Positions 33,514 to 45,236 of a stretch of 64,000 nt of DNA are shown piece by piece (positions within the stretch are counted from its first letter, which is position 1; each line of letters begins with the position of its first letter). Where the stretch lies: positions 62,001 through 126,000 of the forward strand of contig JAAEAF010000097.1 in the NCBI GenBank assembly GCA_011037195.1. The letters are read 5' to 3'. A model generated the notes under the pieces. The model was not told where the DNA came from, did no database searches, and saw only the letters and a list, made by a program, of their open reading frames with translations. Made by a program: the position numbers and the translations under genes. This DNA is from Triatoma infestans. Its lineage: Eukaryota > Arthropoda > Insecta > Hemiptera > Reduviidae.

Positions 33514-33719
33514 TAATTTTTTTATATAGTGCTTTTATCCAACTGATTTTTCCTTTAGATATATATTCACCTGGGTGAAACATCTGAGTGGAACTAGACA
33601 AGCACTGATTGCGTTAAAAGTTAACGAAAAAGTAAGAAATACAATTCTTCCTTTTAAAACATTTAAAAACAGTACTTTACTACAAATATTTAATTTATTT
33701 TACTTTTTCTTTTGGCTTC

Positions 33720-33843
33720 TTGAAGTTGTAGCACGTTATACTGTCAGACTTGCAGAAATTGATTTTTACTTTCGTCAAATTTTTGACATTAAGTTTTTAT
33801 GGAAATACATGTTTTGTGGTCCCCTGAATCCGAAAAATGGTCA

Positions 33844-33886
<43 letters not shown>

Positions 33887-34030
33887 CGAACAAAATATCC
33901 CAAAATCGAAAAGTCGCTGGAAGCTCAAACTTGGTAATCTGTTTAAGTAGTACCACGAAGTGCAATTTTATTTAAACTTCGTATATTATCTACATATTAT
34001 TACAAATACTATCACTTTTATTTGAAACGT
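33720..34030 (+). repeat. Old HINE-related fragment with long (TG)n
   Basis: TTTTGTGGTCCCCTGAATCC, (TG)n at about 33847-33880, then AAAATCGAAAAGTCGCTGGA and CTGTTTAAGTAGTACCACGA. It corresponds to the left third of the family. Confidence 0.55.
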
Positions 34031-34032
34031 TG

Positions 34033-34305
34033 CCCCATATTCGACAAACGAAAAAACTGTACGACATTTGATGTACGACATTTTTGTTAAAGTCGTCGTC
34101 AAGCTTAAGCAGCTGCAAGGGTTGGCGAATGACACTGCGAAACAAGTGGAACATTGCAGCAATACGGGCAATCGTTTTCCGGCTTGGGTGACTTCGTTCA
34201 GAAAATCTCTCCTGGTAAACCCTTGGAGCTGTTTAAGCACGGCATTAACAAAAAATGTCGTACAGTTTTTTCGTTTGTCGAATATGGACGGTTCATCTTG
34301 CCAGA
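34033..34305. repeat. Foldback repeat, second type
   Basis: Arms near 34036-34120 and 34205-34300 are inverted and roughly 80% similar by eye: CATATTCGACAAACGAAAAA, ACTGTACGACATTT, TTTGTTAA.G.CGT and AAGCAGCT.CAAGGGTT. The loop is ~90 bp. Frames on both strands result from the symmetry. Confidence 0.65.
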
Positions 34306-34548
34306 ACGAATGGAAGTTTGAGGTAGACTGAAAGTATTTTAAAAACAAGGCATTGTTTACAACTTATGGGATTAAAACTGTAAACAAAAGGAACATTTGT
34401 GGAGACATTCATCTTGCATTTTTGTTTTTGCCCTTTGGACAGACTCTTATGCGTTTATCCATAACTGTTTTTTATTACTATGCCAACGGTAAAAAACTTC
34501 TTTTTTTTTGTTCATAACTTGGGAACTACAAAAGCAATTTTAATTAGA

Positions 34549-34830
34549 GACATTTTCCGTGGTAGCCTGCATTCATCTTGTGGTCATCGACCGGTTTCGG
34601 GCGTTCGCCCATCTACAGGATGCGTTTCAGACAGTGTGCCAACACAGACTCGTACAGAGACTTAGTTTCACACTAACTGACGGAAAGTCTCTGTACGAGT
34701 CTGTGGGGCACACTGTCTGAAGAAACGCATCCTGAAGATGGGCGAACGCCCGAAAACCGGTCGATGACCACAAAATGAAGCAGGCTACCACGGAAAATGT
34801 CTCTGTGCTTCCAGCTCTGCGGAACCAAGC
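34549..34830. repeat. Foldback element, GGGCG family, copy 2
   Basis: Best copy. Left arm from about 34549 (AGAGACATTTTCCGTGGTAG) and right arm ending in CTACCACGGAAAATGTCTCT are nearly perfect complements of ~115-120 bp around a short TTTCACACTAACTGACGG loop. Each arm carries GGGCGAACGCCCGAAA (right strand). The extra tail CCAGCTCTGCGGAACC lies outside the right arm only. Confidence 0.8.
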
Positions 34831-34907
34831 ACCACAGCTATTTTAATTTTTCAAAAACAGTTTTTCTCACACACAAAAAAAGTACTTTTAGAATTCATAT
34901 AAAAAAA

Positions 34908-35868
34908 TCTGGTGTGAAACACTCACACAACTTCTCTTACTCCAGTTCTCAAAATTATAATTGAAGCTTTTATAGTTTGTGTACCAAATTTAATGAGATC
35001 GTCGAAAACGAAAAAAACTGTTCAGTAAAAGCGCACTTCCGGTTTACTAATTTTCTTGAAACTCGGAATTTCAGCCATCTATTTATTTCTAACTAATTAT
35101 GTTGGATGATAGAATTGTATAATGAACTAGGATAGCACTTTGATGAAAATCTAACCCCACCCCTCCACTAAAAGTGCTCTTAAAAGAAATTTCCCAGAGA
35201 AATGCTTTAGATAAAAGTTGTAGATCTTTGCATGTTTAGTTTATATACCAAGTTTCAAGAAACTCGTCGGAGCCATTTATGAGAAAATCTCGAAAAAGTG
35301 AATAAATCATTTAGTAAAGTGGTAATGTAAACAAACTTCCGGTTATCTGATTTTTTCAAACTCGGAATTTCAACAACATATTTAATTTTAATTAACATTA
35401 TTTAGATGACAGAATTGTCTCATTAACTGAAATAGCACTTTAAATGGAAACCTAACCCCATCGCTCCCCCAAAAGTGGCCTTCAATGCATTTTCCCGGAG
35501 AAATGTTTCAAATAAAAGTTGTAGTTCTTTGTATGTGTGGTTGATGTTTCAAGTTTAAAGAAAATCGTCGGAGTCTTTTTTTAAGAAAATCGCAAAAAAG
35601 TAAAAAATCCAACTAGTAAAGTGGTACTTACGGTTGAGGAATTTTGACAGATAATGTATACTGAAACGGAATATCAAGTTTGAACTTTCGTTTATGAGCT
35701 ATGCTGTTCACATACACACACACGAACACACACACACACACACACAGACCATTTGCTAAAAACCACTTTTTTGGACTCAGGGGACCACAAAACGGATGTT
35801 TCCGGTGAAAACTCGATATCGAAAATTTGACACGATACACTTCCTCTTACTAGGAGTCAGAAAAAAAT
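34908..35868 (-). mobile_element. HINE-like repeat, copy M (two modules)
   Basis: Left hairpin end intact, CA tract near 35714-35745. The right end has a substitution (GGAGTCAGAAAAAAA) that breaks the subterminal inverted repeat. Confidence 0.75.
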
Positions 35869-36289
35869 AAAAATAGGGGTTCCCATTTGAAAAAAAAGTT
35901 TGTTTCTGTACCTGCATATCAGCAGCAGATTTTTTTTTTTTTTTTTTTTTTTTAATATTAGATACTACTCAAAAAATAAAGGGAGTTATGATTTGAATTT
36001 TTTTTTCCATCATCAATAATTACCGATAAAAAAGGGGGTGAACAACTTAGCCCGGACACCCTAGTCGTGAAGGTGTGGTGAAAGAATTTTAAGTGGAACT
36101 TTGAAGCATACACATTTGTTACATCACAGAAACTAAAAATGAAAATTAATAGTTATTAGTTTCTTGTGTTAAATCATCTGGATTTATTCTTTCTCAATTC
36201 TTTCTCCACATCTTTCACGACTATCTATATATTAAAGCCTTGATAAAGACAGGAAACTCTGTCGTAACGTTGGCATAATTGAATGTTTC
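35869..36289. other. Poly-T stretch and a hammerhead-like hairpin
   Basis: A T-run at about 35930-35953. At 36236-36275 the sequence CTTGATAAAGACAG, a GAAACT loop, CTGTC and GTAACGTTGGC forms a 5-bp hairpin resembling the GAAACGTTGG motifs elsewhere, but with GTAAC and GATAA instead of the hammerhead consensus. Confidence 0.4.
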
Positions 36290-36680
36290 CTCCTTCACCG
36301 ATCCTCAACAAATTTCTTCATAACATAATCGAAATTATTGATAGAATTTCTAATTTGCAGAAAATCGGAAGCACGACTTTACAGAATAGGTTTTGAGTTT
36401 TTTGAATTTTTTTCGAAAACGGTTACAAGGATTTTCTTTAAACATAGAATCCTACTCACAACACAGATAAAAACGTATTACTTTTATATCTAACATTTTT
36501 CTGAAAAAAAAAGAAGCGATTTTAGAGGGTATTGATAGAGGAAAGTCTTCACTTGTCCGCTCAGGCAATGCTGCAATGTTTTTTTAATTTTTTTTGTTCA
36601 TGTTCAGCGAACTTCAGAAATGAATTTCCGTTGCAAATCTATTTCTTTAAAATTTGACATAGTCGCAATAGTTCGGCTTA
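36290..36680 (+). repeat. Old HINE-related repeat
   Basis: TTTTTTTCGAAAACGGTTAC, AGGATTTTCTTTAAACATAG and ATGAATTTCCGTTGC blocks. Ends not preserved. Confidence 0.45.
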
Positions 36681-37255
36681 CCGCAGCCACGAAAAGGCAG
36701 TATAGTTTGGTGTCAGTCAATAAATGGTATACTACGACCTAAATAAGCATTTAAAAGCAATTTGTTGCTACGAGGCAGTAAATTCAAGGCATATATGGAA
36801 GATCTCAGGCATTCTAGTAGTAGTAGAGCAAACCTTTAGTTAATCCTCTTAGTAGGAAATGTAAAGAGATCTATTTACTACGTTTATCTAACAATAATAC
36901 ATTTAGAATAATAATAATAATAATAAAAGTAAAAATATTTTTTTATCATATGCTTCTTTTTAGATCCCTTTCTTTATCGATGCCCAGTTAGGAGAATCTA
37001 AACGCTAGGAGAATCTAAACGCTAGGGTCTGTTTAGATTCTCCTAACTATTATTCTCTCCTGTTCTCACCAAAGTGAGGGACCATCTTATTCTCTTCTGT
37101 GTTTAGATCGATTATCTGTTGCTGTATAATCAATTCTGCTGTTCTCTCGTCGTATTCTTTTCTTCCTTTGACACCAAATTCCACATTTCCTCGTTTCTCT
37201 TTCTTCCTGAACTTATGAAATCATATACAGCTAATGATGTAACTTTTCTTACTAG
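36681..37255. other. Intergenic DNA with a 16-bp perfect hairpin
   Basis: TTAGGAGAATCTAAAC at 36988-37003 is perfectly complementary to GTTTAGATTCTCCTAA at 37031-37046. The left arm is partly repeated in tandem (GCTAGGAGAATCTAAAC) between them. (AAT)n near 36906-36925. Confidence 0.6.
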
Positions 37256-37440
37256 ATTAGATTAGATTCTATTAGGGGTTGGCTGTTCAGCCAAGGCCAC
37301 GGCGACCCCTAACGTTCTATTGTGGCACCCAATAATTTGGTGTTCCCTCTCCGGCCCTGTCCATTGTTTGAACCTTGGAGTCCGGGGAGGCTCCTAGGTG
37401 GTCGGTTAAGAGCACCAACTTTTTTTCTTAGTCGACTTTA
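37256..37440 (-). mobile_element. Short LINE 3' UTR fragment, C-tailed relative
   Basis: Minus strand reads CACAATAGAACGTTAGGGG then TCGCCGTG (37298-37325), echoing the 3' UTR motif of the other tails, and ends in (TCTAA)n repeats at 37250-37270. No coding part survives. A recent 5' truncation product or a diverged copy. Confidence 0.45.
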
Positions 37441-37637
37441 AATGGTTTCTCCTGTTTAAATCGTAAAACTGTTAAGGTGTTAATTGTAGCTTTTGTCTAT
37501 TGTCCCACATTTGCCACCTTCTAAAGAGATTTGCTTACTGCTTTTTCATTCACTTCTTACTGATCTAACAGGAAATAGACGCTAATAACCCAGGAAGTTG
37601 ATGCGCCCGGGGAAACAAAACAGGAAATAATTTATTT

Positions 37638-37985
37638 TGGTGGTGGTGGTGGTGGGGGGGGGGTATAATACACTGAGACTAAAAGAGGTCTATTGTGTTC
37701 CCTACTGAACCGGGATGAGACCTTTCATCCTATAACACCCGCCAAGTAATGAACTCTTCTGAGAAATCTCGGAATCTAAGAAGGTTTTTAAGAAGGGTAA
37801 ATCTTCCACCAACACTTAGTATGTACCCAGGTTTACAAATCTTCTCTGGATGATAGCGTTGCAATTCGTTAAAAGATCTGTTATTGGTGTCTCCTCCATC
37901 TCCCCACAGAATGCACAGTTGCTATCACGTTCTTAGGCCCATCCTCTTCAGATGCCCCATGAGCTTGAGGAAACCCATCAGCATT
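37638..37985 (-). mobile_element. 5'-truncated LINE tail, C-tailed family, copy 3
   Basis: Minus-strand similarity to the Cys tail (CAFCGEMEETP, LLTNC, RFVNLGTY; note VNLGTY parallels NLGSY in the 8412 copy), then CACAATAGACC...GTCTCAGTG (37671-37697) and a run of Cs merging with a (CCA)n tract. Frameshifted. Only the last ~350 bp of the element are present. Confidence 0.65.
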
Positions 37986-38108
37986 CGAAGTTTATATTTA
38001 CATAGAGATAGATAGATAAAGTACTGTATTTACTGAAATTTAAAACATTACAGGAAGTTCTGTACAAAATTATATGTCAAGCAGCCACACCGATTTTTTT
38101 ACTATTAG

Positions 38109-38160
<52 letters not shown>

Positions 38161-38231
38161 TTAAAGTTTACATGTTTACATAGTGTTCAACTAAAATAAT
38201 AATATAATTTAACTTTATAAAAAAAAAAAAA
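37986..38231. other. Microsatellites: (GATA)n, (TC)n, (TA)n
   Basis: GATAGATAGATA near 38008-38020 and a compound (TC)n(TA)n tract at about 38108-38160, ending in the A-run into which HINE copy N is inserted. Confidence 0.7.
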
Positions 38232-39076
38232 TCTGGTGTGAAACACTCACACAACTTTCTCTTACTCCAGTTCTCAAAATTATAATTGACAAATTTTATA
38301 GATTATGTACCAAATTTAATGAAATTTAATGAAATATAATTGTAAAAGAAACTGTTCAGTAAAAGCGGACATCCGGTTTACTGATTTCCTTCAAACTCGG
38401 AATTTTAGCCACCTATTTATTTTTCTTTGGATGTTAGAATTCTATAATCAAATATGATAGAGAAAAACATAACCCCACCCCTCCCCTAAAAGTGCCCTTA
38501 AATGAATTTTCCCAGAGAAATGTTTTAAATAAAGTTGTAGATCTTTGTATGTTTAGTTTATATAAGAAGTTTCAAGAAAATCATCTGAGTTATTTTTGAG
38601 AAAATTGCGAAAAAGTGATAAAATCATTTAGTAAAGTGGTAAAGTAAACGCACTTCCGGTTATCCGATTTTTTTCAAACTAGGAATCTCAATAACATGTT
38701 TAATTCTAATTAACATTATTTAGATGATAGAATTGTCTAATAAACTGAAATAGCACTTTAGATAGAAACCTAACCCTACCCCTCTCCTAAAAGTGCCCTT
38801 AAATGCATTTTTCCGGAGAAATGTTTGAAATAAAAGTTGTAGCTCTTTGCGTGTGTGGTTGATGTTCTAAGTTTAAAGAAAATCGTCGGAGCCCTTTTTG
38901 AGAAAATCGCAAAAAAGTAAAAAATCCAACTTGTAAAGTGGTACTTCCGGTTGAGGAATTTTGACAGATAACGTGCTCTCAGATCCCATGGTGATATCTA
39001 AACGGAATATCAAGTTTCAACTTTCTACGGCTTTTCGTTTTTGAGCTATGCTGTTCACACACATACATATACACAC

Positions 39077-39119
<43 letters not shown>

Positions 39120-39248
39120 AAGAGACCATTTGCTAAAAACCACTTTTTTGGACTGAGGGACCTCAAAACGGATATTTCCGGTGACAACTCGATATCGAAA
39201 ATTTGACATGATTACAATACTTCCCCTTACTAGGAGTAAGAGAAAGTA
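38232..39248 (-). mobile_element. HINE-like repeat, copy N (two modules)
   Basis: 1017 bp, both ends intact, the longest clean (CA)n tract of the window at about 39072-39118. A local duplication TTTAATGAAA-TTTAATGAAA at 38312-38333 replaces the usual TCGTCGAAAAC block. Confidence 0.8.
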
Positions 39249-39463
39249 ATAATTAACGAAATTTTCTAATATAAAATTAACTTATATAAATATATATAGT
39301 TTAGGCTATTAGCTACTTAGAACTTGATTAATTAGTTATTTACTAAATTACACTATGCTGTTTGCTGTTTATTTCCTTTTTGTTTAACAAATACTTCAGA
39401 AATTTTTGTTATATTATTACTTTTTTTGTATTATTATTAATTATTACTATTTTTTTTTTTTTT

Positions 39464-40331
39464 GCTTTCTCTTACTCCTAGTAAGAGGAAGTATTGTAAT
39501 CGTGTCAAATTTTCGATATCAACTTTGTCGTAGAAAGTTCAAACTTGATATTCCGTTTAGGTTATTACCATGGGATCCGATAGTGGTCGGTCATCTGTCA
39601 AAATTCCTCAACCGGAAGTATCACTTTACTAGTTGCTTTTTTTTTACGTTTTTGCGATTTTCTCAAAAATCGCTCCAACGATTTTCTTCAAACATGGTAT
39701 ATCAACTACACATGCTAACAGTTACAACTTTTATTTAAAACATTTCTCTGGGAAAATTCATTTGGGTGGAGGGGTGGGGTTGGGTTTTCATCTAAAGTGC
39801 CATTTCAGTTTATTAGACAATTCTATCATCTAAATAATGTTAATTAAAATTAAATATGTTGTTGAATTCCCAGTTTGAAAAAATCGGATAACCCGCAGTG
39901 CGTTTACTTTACCAGTTTATTAAATGATTTTTTCACTTTTTCGAGATTTTTTAAAAAATTGCTCCGACGATTTTCTTGAAACATCTTATATAAACTAAAC
40001 ATACAATGATGTATAACTTTTATTAAAAACATATCTCTGGGAAAATTCATTTAAGGGCACTGTTAAGGGTGGAGTGGGGTTAGAGCTTCCTCTAAAGTTG
40101 TGTCATAGTTGATTATACAATTCTATCATTCAAACAAAATTATTTAGAAATAAATAGATGGCCTAAATTCCGTGTTTCAAGAAAATTAGTAAGCCGGAAG
40201 TGCGCTTTTACTGAACAGTTTTTTCAGTTTTCGACGAATTTCGTTATATTTGGTACATAAACTACAACCTTTGTCTATTATAATTTTGAGAACAGGAGTA
40301 AGAGAAAGTTGTGTGAGTGTTTCACACCAGA
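39464..40331 (+). mobile_element. HINE-like repeat, copy O (no microsatellite)
   Basis: Both ends intact (GCTTTCTCTTACTCCTAGTA ... TTTCACACCAGA). About 110-130 bp containing the TG tract are missing between TTTCGATATC and CGTAGAAAGTTC (near 39520-39532), so the tract is not required for the copy to have moved, unless the loss is later. Two modules. Confidence 0.75.
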
Positions 40332-40849
40332 TTTTTTTTTTTTTTTGCGCATCGACTGCTGTGGTCGTTAGCGCCTCTCAATATTTTTTTTTCTTCTCAA
40401 ACTTGTCTCCGCAGTCTGGGATGGCACGTAGTTTCTTTACCTTATGGCGTCCAATTCACTACCTTGCTAGCAAGGTATAATGGAGCCTCCGGTGTAGAAC
40501 AAGGTTCCACACATCCCCTCTTGGCCATCGATCCAGTCGACGAGGGGGAGTGTGAATACCTGGTTGTGCCAACCCTTTATTTATCAAATTATTTCGGGCA
40601 CTTACGCGTAAATATTCCTTCTAGAATTAAATTGTATTGAATTTTGTATCTAGACTCTTGTTTACAATATACTACTCTTTTTATATTATCAGAGATGGAC
40701 TCAACTCGTTCATTTTAAAATATATTTTCATACCTGAAGGCTATTTGCATTTAAGAGGAAGTACTTTTATAAATATTCCTTCCCCTGAAAATTGTTTTAC
40801 CTAAATTCTAAAAATATGTACACTATTTACACTCACTCATACCATCGTT
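40332..40849. other. Unclassified sequence next to copy O
   Basis: 40345-40640 is of higher GC and looks like UTR or element DNA (TGGCACGTAGTTTCTTTACC, CGATCCAGTCGACGAGGGGG) but has no recognisable frame. The remainder is AT-rich. Confidence 0.4.
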
Positions 40850-41019
40850 CATTCCGATAAAATTATCACACCCGCTATTAAATACAAGCATACCAATAAA
40901 TACAATCACACTAATAAATACATTCATACCAATAAATACATTCAAACTCTGCATCCACACGGAGGGAGAGTACTCCATATTCCTCTCCCTTTTTATAAAA
41001 AACTAACCTAAACCTAATC

Positions 41020-44000
41020 CTAAATTTGGTAATAAACATTAATTCTCTTTAAAAACACAAATAGCCTTTCTTTATGGGAAGACCCTTCTTTTAACACTGC
41101 GCGCAAATCATGTGGCAGGCCTGCTTGCTCTCTATATTGACGCAGTGCCTGACACCCTTCCAATATATGTGATACAGTCAGTCTTTCTCTGCACCAAGAG
41201 CATCTCGGTCTTCTGGCTCCTATTAAGAGGTGCCCATGGGTCATACGTGTATGCCCAATTCTAAGCCTCGTCATTATTACCGATTCACGCCGCGGGAAAC
41301 TCTCAGCTGTTGTATTTCGCACACATGGTTTGATATCATTCAAGTTTTCATTTAGGGCATCCCACTGTTGCTGCCATTTTCTAGTTTATTTTTCTTTTAT
41401 GAGAATTTGTAGATCATTGAGGCGTACAGGGGTCGTGTTGTCTACATGACCACCGGCAGCACTCTATGCCGCCTGATCTGCTTTTTCGTTGCCGGACACA
41501 CCAATGTGGCCCGGCACCCACGCAACTATCGCACCCTGCCCACGTGCGCGTAGCTGCTTTAATATTTCATAAATACTAATAATCGTTGGATCTGCTGAGA
41601 ATGTATCCCGGAGAGCCGACAATGTACTTAAAGAGTCTGACAATATAAGTACTTTATTGTTATGCCTATCGATCGTAAGTTTAAGGGCTTGGCATATTGC
41701 GTACATTTCTGCAGTGTACACAGTAGCATATGGAGGGAGCGTCCATATTTGGGTAAAGCCCTCCGTGTACACAGCACAGCCTACACCGTTATCTATCTTC
41801 GACCCGTCTGTAAAGATAGGTCGGTAATCGTAATAAGTATTTAAAATTTCGAGAATCTTTTGTAGATGGACAACGGGAGGTGTTTCTTCTTTTTTATATT
41901 GGGCCAAGTCCATACGGACATAGGCAGGAGGTAGTAGCCATGGGGGCGAGGAGTTAAACCTCGACCCTTCTACTGGACAAAATTGCAATCCCTCCGCTTC
42001 CATTAGGCGTTTAATTCTTAACCCAAGAGGTAGCGGCCGTGTATTTTGCTGTATGAATTCTTCATTAGAATGGCTCTCAAATATGGTTTTAAACAATGGA
42101 TGCATTGGTTTCCCCCCATATTCCGGCGACATAGCGTAGCGTCAGCTGCTTTCTTCTTAGCTGTGGCGGCATCAATCCCGATTCTACGTAGAGGCTCTGT
42201 AGAGGGCTGGTACGGAAGGCGCCTGTTATCAGTCTTAATCCCTCGATATACTTTATCAAGTATCTTTAGGCGTGATTTGCGCGCTGAGCTGTACACAGGA
42301 GCTCCATATTCTAGCTTAGAGCGGGTTAATGCAAATAAATATACGTTTTAAAATTTCGCGCTCTGTTCCCCATTTATAACTGGACAAGAATTTCAGTACA
42401 TCTAGGGTCTTCTTTGCTTTAAGGTGAGTTGAGTCCAAATGTTCCTGCCATGTCAATCTCGAGTCAAATATAAGACCCAGGAACCGGGTGCTTTCCTTGT
42501 ATTCAATGGGTGTGCCATTCAGATATAAGGTTGGCGGTATATGTTCGCTTCTTAATCTGCAAAAATGCATGCACACCGTTTTGGTTCTTGAAAATTTGAA
42601 CCCGTTCCTGGAAGTCTCAGCAGCCACTCGGTTTATTGCCTGCTGTAGGGTTTCTCCAATTTCGCTTATATTATTGCCAGATAAGTATATGGCAAGATCA
42701 TCTACGTACAATGAAACCTGTAAGGAGTCTCCTACAGCTTCTGCTAAGCAATTTACCGCCACTAGAAATAGCGTTACACTTAATACCGACCCTTGAGGAA
42801 TAACATTTTCTAAGATTTTTGGGGCCGATAGAACGGACCCCAAACGTACTCTGATTCTACATAGCTCTAAGAAGCTACGTATAAACTTTGGCAAATTTCC
42901 TCTCAATCCCCATTAATGACACTTCGCAGAATTGCATGCCGCCAAGTGGTATCATAGGCCTTTTCGAGGTCTGAGAACACGGCCAGTACGTGTTCTCTTC
43001 TCAAGAAGGCATTTTCGATGTATATTTCTAGGCGACTCATTTGATCCAGCGTAGATCTATACCTGCGGAACCCTGCTTGATGCTGGCTGTAAAGCGCTCT
43101 GGTTTCTAGAATATGTACCAATCTATAATTTACCATTGCTTCGAGGACTCAAGCAGGTGGTCAGCGAGATGGGTCTGTAGCTAGAGGGGTCGCTGGGATT
43201 TTCCCCCTCTTTAGGGATCGTATAATAGATTCCCGCCAACTGTCGGGGTACTGGCCGGTCTCCCATATGCGGTTATAAAGATGTAGTAGCTGTTTCTTGT
43301 GCGAGAGAGTCAAATTTTTTATCATGGCATATGGGATTCCATCCAGTCCTGGTGACGTATCCTTGGTTTTCCCAAGGGCATTTTCAAATTCGTGAATGGT
43401 CAGCGGGACATTATAACTTTCTATAGTGGCGATATCGAAGTCGAGTGGCTGCAGCTCCTCGTCACCTTTTCGCCTGAGAAATTCGACCGAGTAACTCTGT
43501 GAACCTGCCACTTGGGCAAAGTGCCTGGCAAAACACTCGGCCACATCGCTCGGCTCAGAGTCAACGACATTTCCTTGAATGAGGGCAGGTACCGACGGTA
43601 TTTTGCGACCACCAGAGAGGGCTTTCACTTTGCTCCAAACCTCCTTTAGTGCGGTTGACGTAGATATGGTAGATACATAGGAGGCTAGAGTTTCCTTTTT
43701 GGCATTTTTAATAGTACGCCTCTCTCTGGCCCTTAACTTCTTAAAATTAATTAAATTTTCTTCCGTCGGGTGTCTTTTGAATCTATTGAAGGCGCGCTTC
43801 TTTGCGGCATTTGCCGTTTTGCATTCTGAGGTCCACCAAGGGACGGGAGGTCTACTGACTCTCCCACCGGCTCTCGACACCGACCCATCGGCCGCACGCA
43901 CTAAAGCTTCAGTGAAATTTTTTGTATCGGTATCCCCTGTGAACTCTGGTGTCACCAAATTGGCTGTATAAGCAGACCAATTTGCCCTCCTAATGTCGTA

Positions 44001-44685
44001 TCTCACAGGTGTGGCAAAGTCAGACCTGGAGATGGAGCTATTTACTTTAATTGGAAAGTGGTCTTTTTGGAAGAGTTCTTCTAACGTTGCCCACTCCAAA
44101 CGAACAGCTAAAGTGGGAGTTGCTAAACTCAAGTCTATAGCACTAAAAGTACCAGAATACGAATTGAAATGAGTTGCGGCACCGTGTTAAGTAGCATTAA
44201 ATTATGATTGTTTATTATCTCTTCGAGAGACCTGCCTCGTGAGTCGTTCAATGCTGAACCCCACCAGGTATTGTGAGAATTGAAATCTCCCATGACCAGA
44301 ATCGGTGAGGGCAGCTGCGAGAAAGGTTTTCCAGATCACCCCTCCGCCAATAAATGTTAGGCAGGTAAACACTCACTAGGGTAATCTGTAACGGTGTCGC
44401 CAGACGCACGGCCACAGCTTGAAGGTTAGTATTAAGAGATAGCCGCCTACCAGGGATATTTTCCCTTATACAGACGGCAACTCCACCGTGCGCTCTCCCA
44501 CCTGGAGCCGGCTGTACCTCCTTACTATAAGTAACATAACCAGGGATCCGCATAGAATGCCCCGGACGTAATTTAGTTTCCTGGAGGCAAATGCCAAAGG
44601 GTCGGAATTCCGTTACTATTCGACGTAACCCTTCCATGTTATTTCTATAACCCCGCAAGTTCCATTGTATAATCGACTCAGTCAT
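41020..44685 (-). pseudogene. LINE ORF2: endonuclease-RT-RNase H
   Basis: Start chosen at the ATG of 44683-44685: MTESIIQWNLRGYRNNMEGL opens directly with the endonuclease motif IQWNLRG, then LQETKL, and MGDFNSHN in a shifted frame near 44280. The reverse transcriptase follows: SPGLDGIPYAMI (near 43330), FSDLEKAYDTTW (near 42950, motif A Asp), IPQGSVLSVTLF (near 42790), LYVDDLAIY (near 42695, catalytic DD), RFLGLIFDSRLTW (near 42455). RNase H: FTDGSKIDNGVG, YTAEMYAI, LILSDSL, VAWVPGHIGVSGNEKADQ (41464-41830). Cys tail: RLRIGHTRMTHGHLL, PRCSWCRERLTVSHILEGC (41160-41290). Frames break near 44330, 44130, 43150, 42905 and 42310-42296, with a stop at 41464-41466, so no intact protein is possible. 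RT catalytic residues are all present. Confidence 0.85.
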
Positions 44686-44879
44686 ATAACAAAAGCATGG
44701 TGACCACGTATGGCAGGAACACTAATAAGTTCAATACACTTAAAACCAAAGTTAAAATATAATTCATATATACAACTATGTACAAACAAAGAAACTCTTC
44801 TAACTATGCACTATATACAAGATATATTCTAATGATTGAAACAAGCATTGTTTCTGGTTTTTTAACCATTAAATAAGTT

Positions 44880-45236
44880 TCATTCACATGACGCCTGTTT
44901 TCTAGGTTTACCTTTCGGCCATCCCTTCTTTTTCGAGGTTCTGGGAGGGCGGTCCGAGATGTTTCCGCCCTCTGACTCAGAGGTGTCAATGACTAGGAGC
45001 TGCCAATTATGGCGCGGAGAACAGACATTTTTGCTGGAGGAGCGTGTTCCCCCAGCAAGTTTCTTCATTCTACTACCTCGAGTCATCATGGGTGAGCGAG
45101 GTAGCGATATAATTTTTGCCTGCTTTCTTCTGGGTGATCAGCGAGGCGGACTTACCACCTGCCAGGTATCCTGTGAGGAAGCAGGATTTGTTGGTGGGGT
45201 TGATCCCACCTTGTTTTCTTGTTCCCCTAATATGTT
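44880..45236 (-). pseudogene. LINE ORF1 C-terminal remnant
   Basis: Minus-strand frame with DTWQVVSPPR, then after a stop KIISLPRSPMMTRGSRMKKL, DTSESEGGN and a very basic tail SKKKGWPKGKPRKQASC. The basic tail and position just upstream of ORF2 fit a nucleic-acid-binding ORF1 product. The gap to ORF2 is ~195 bp. No zinc knuckles are present, so most of ORF1 is missing or replaced by the opposing sequence beyond 45237. Confidence 0.5.

Larger units (their letters stand above)
40850..45236 (-). mobile_element. I-like LINE, nearly full length, broken
   Basis: Minus-strand non-LTR retrotransposon with an ORF1 C-terminus, then an ORF2 with AP endonuclease, reverse transcriptase, RNase H and Cys-rich tail. 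The 3' region includes a UTR with GGAGTACTCTCCCTCCGTG and ends near a tandem tract of ~18-bp units (ATGTATTTATTGGTATGA type, 40885-40950). Coordinates of both ends are approximate. The presence of RNase H argues for the I group rather than classical Jockey. Multiple frameshifts make it non-autonomous. Confidence 0.8.

Noticed and set aside
464..40331. CRISPR-like or satellite array interpretation of the recurring repeats
   Set aside because: Copies are irregularly spaced, in both orientations, 0.7-1 kb long, with transposon-type ends; nothing resembles a short regular direct-repeat array.
44959..45236. N-terminal part of the plus-strand frame starting at 44959
   Set aside because: It is antisense to the minus-strand LINE ORF1 remnant, which has the sensible basic tail; the real plus-strand similarity starts at about 45237.
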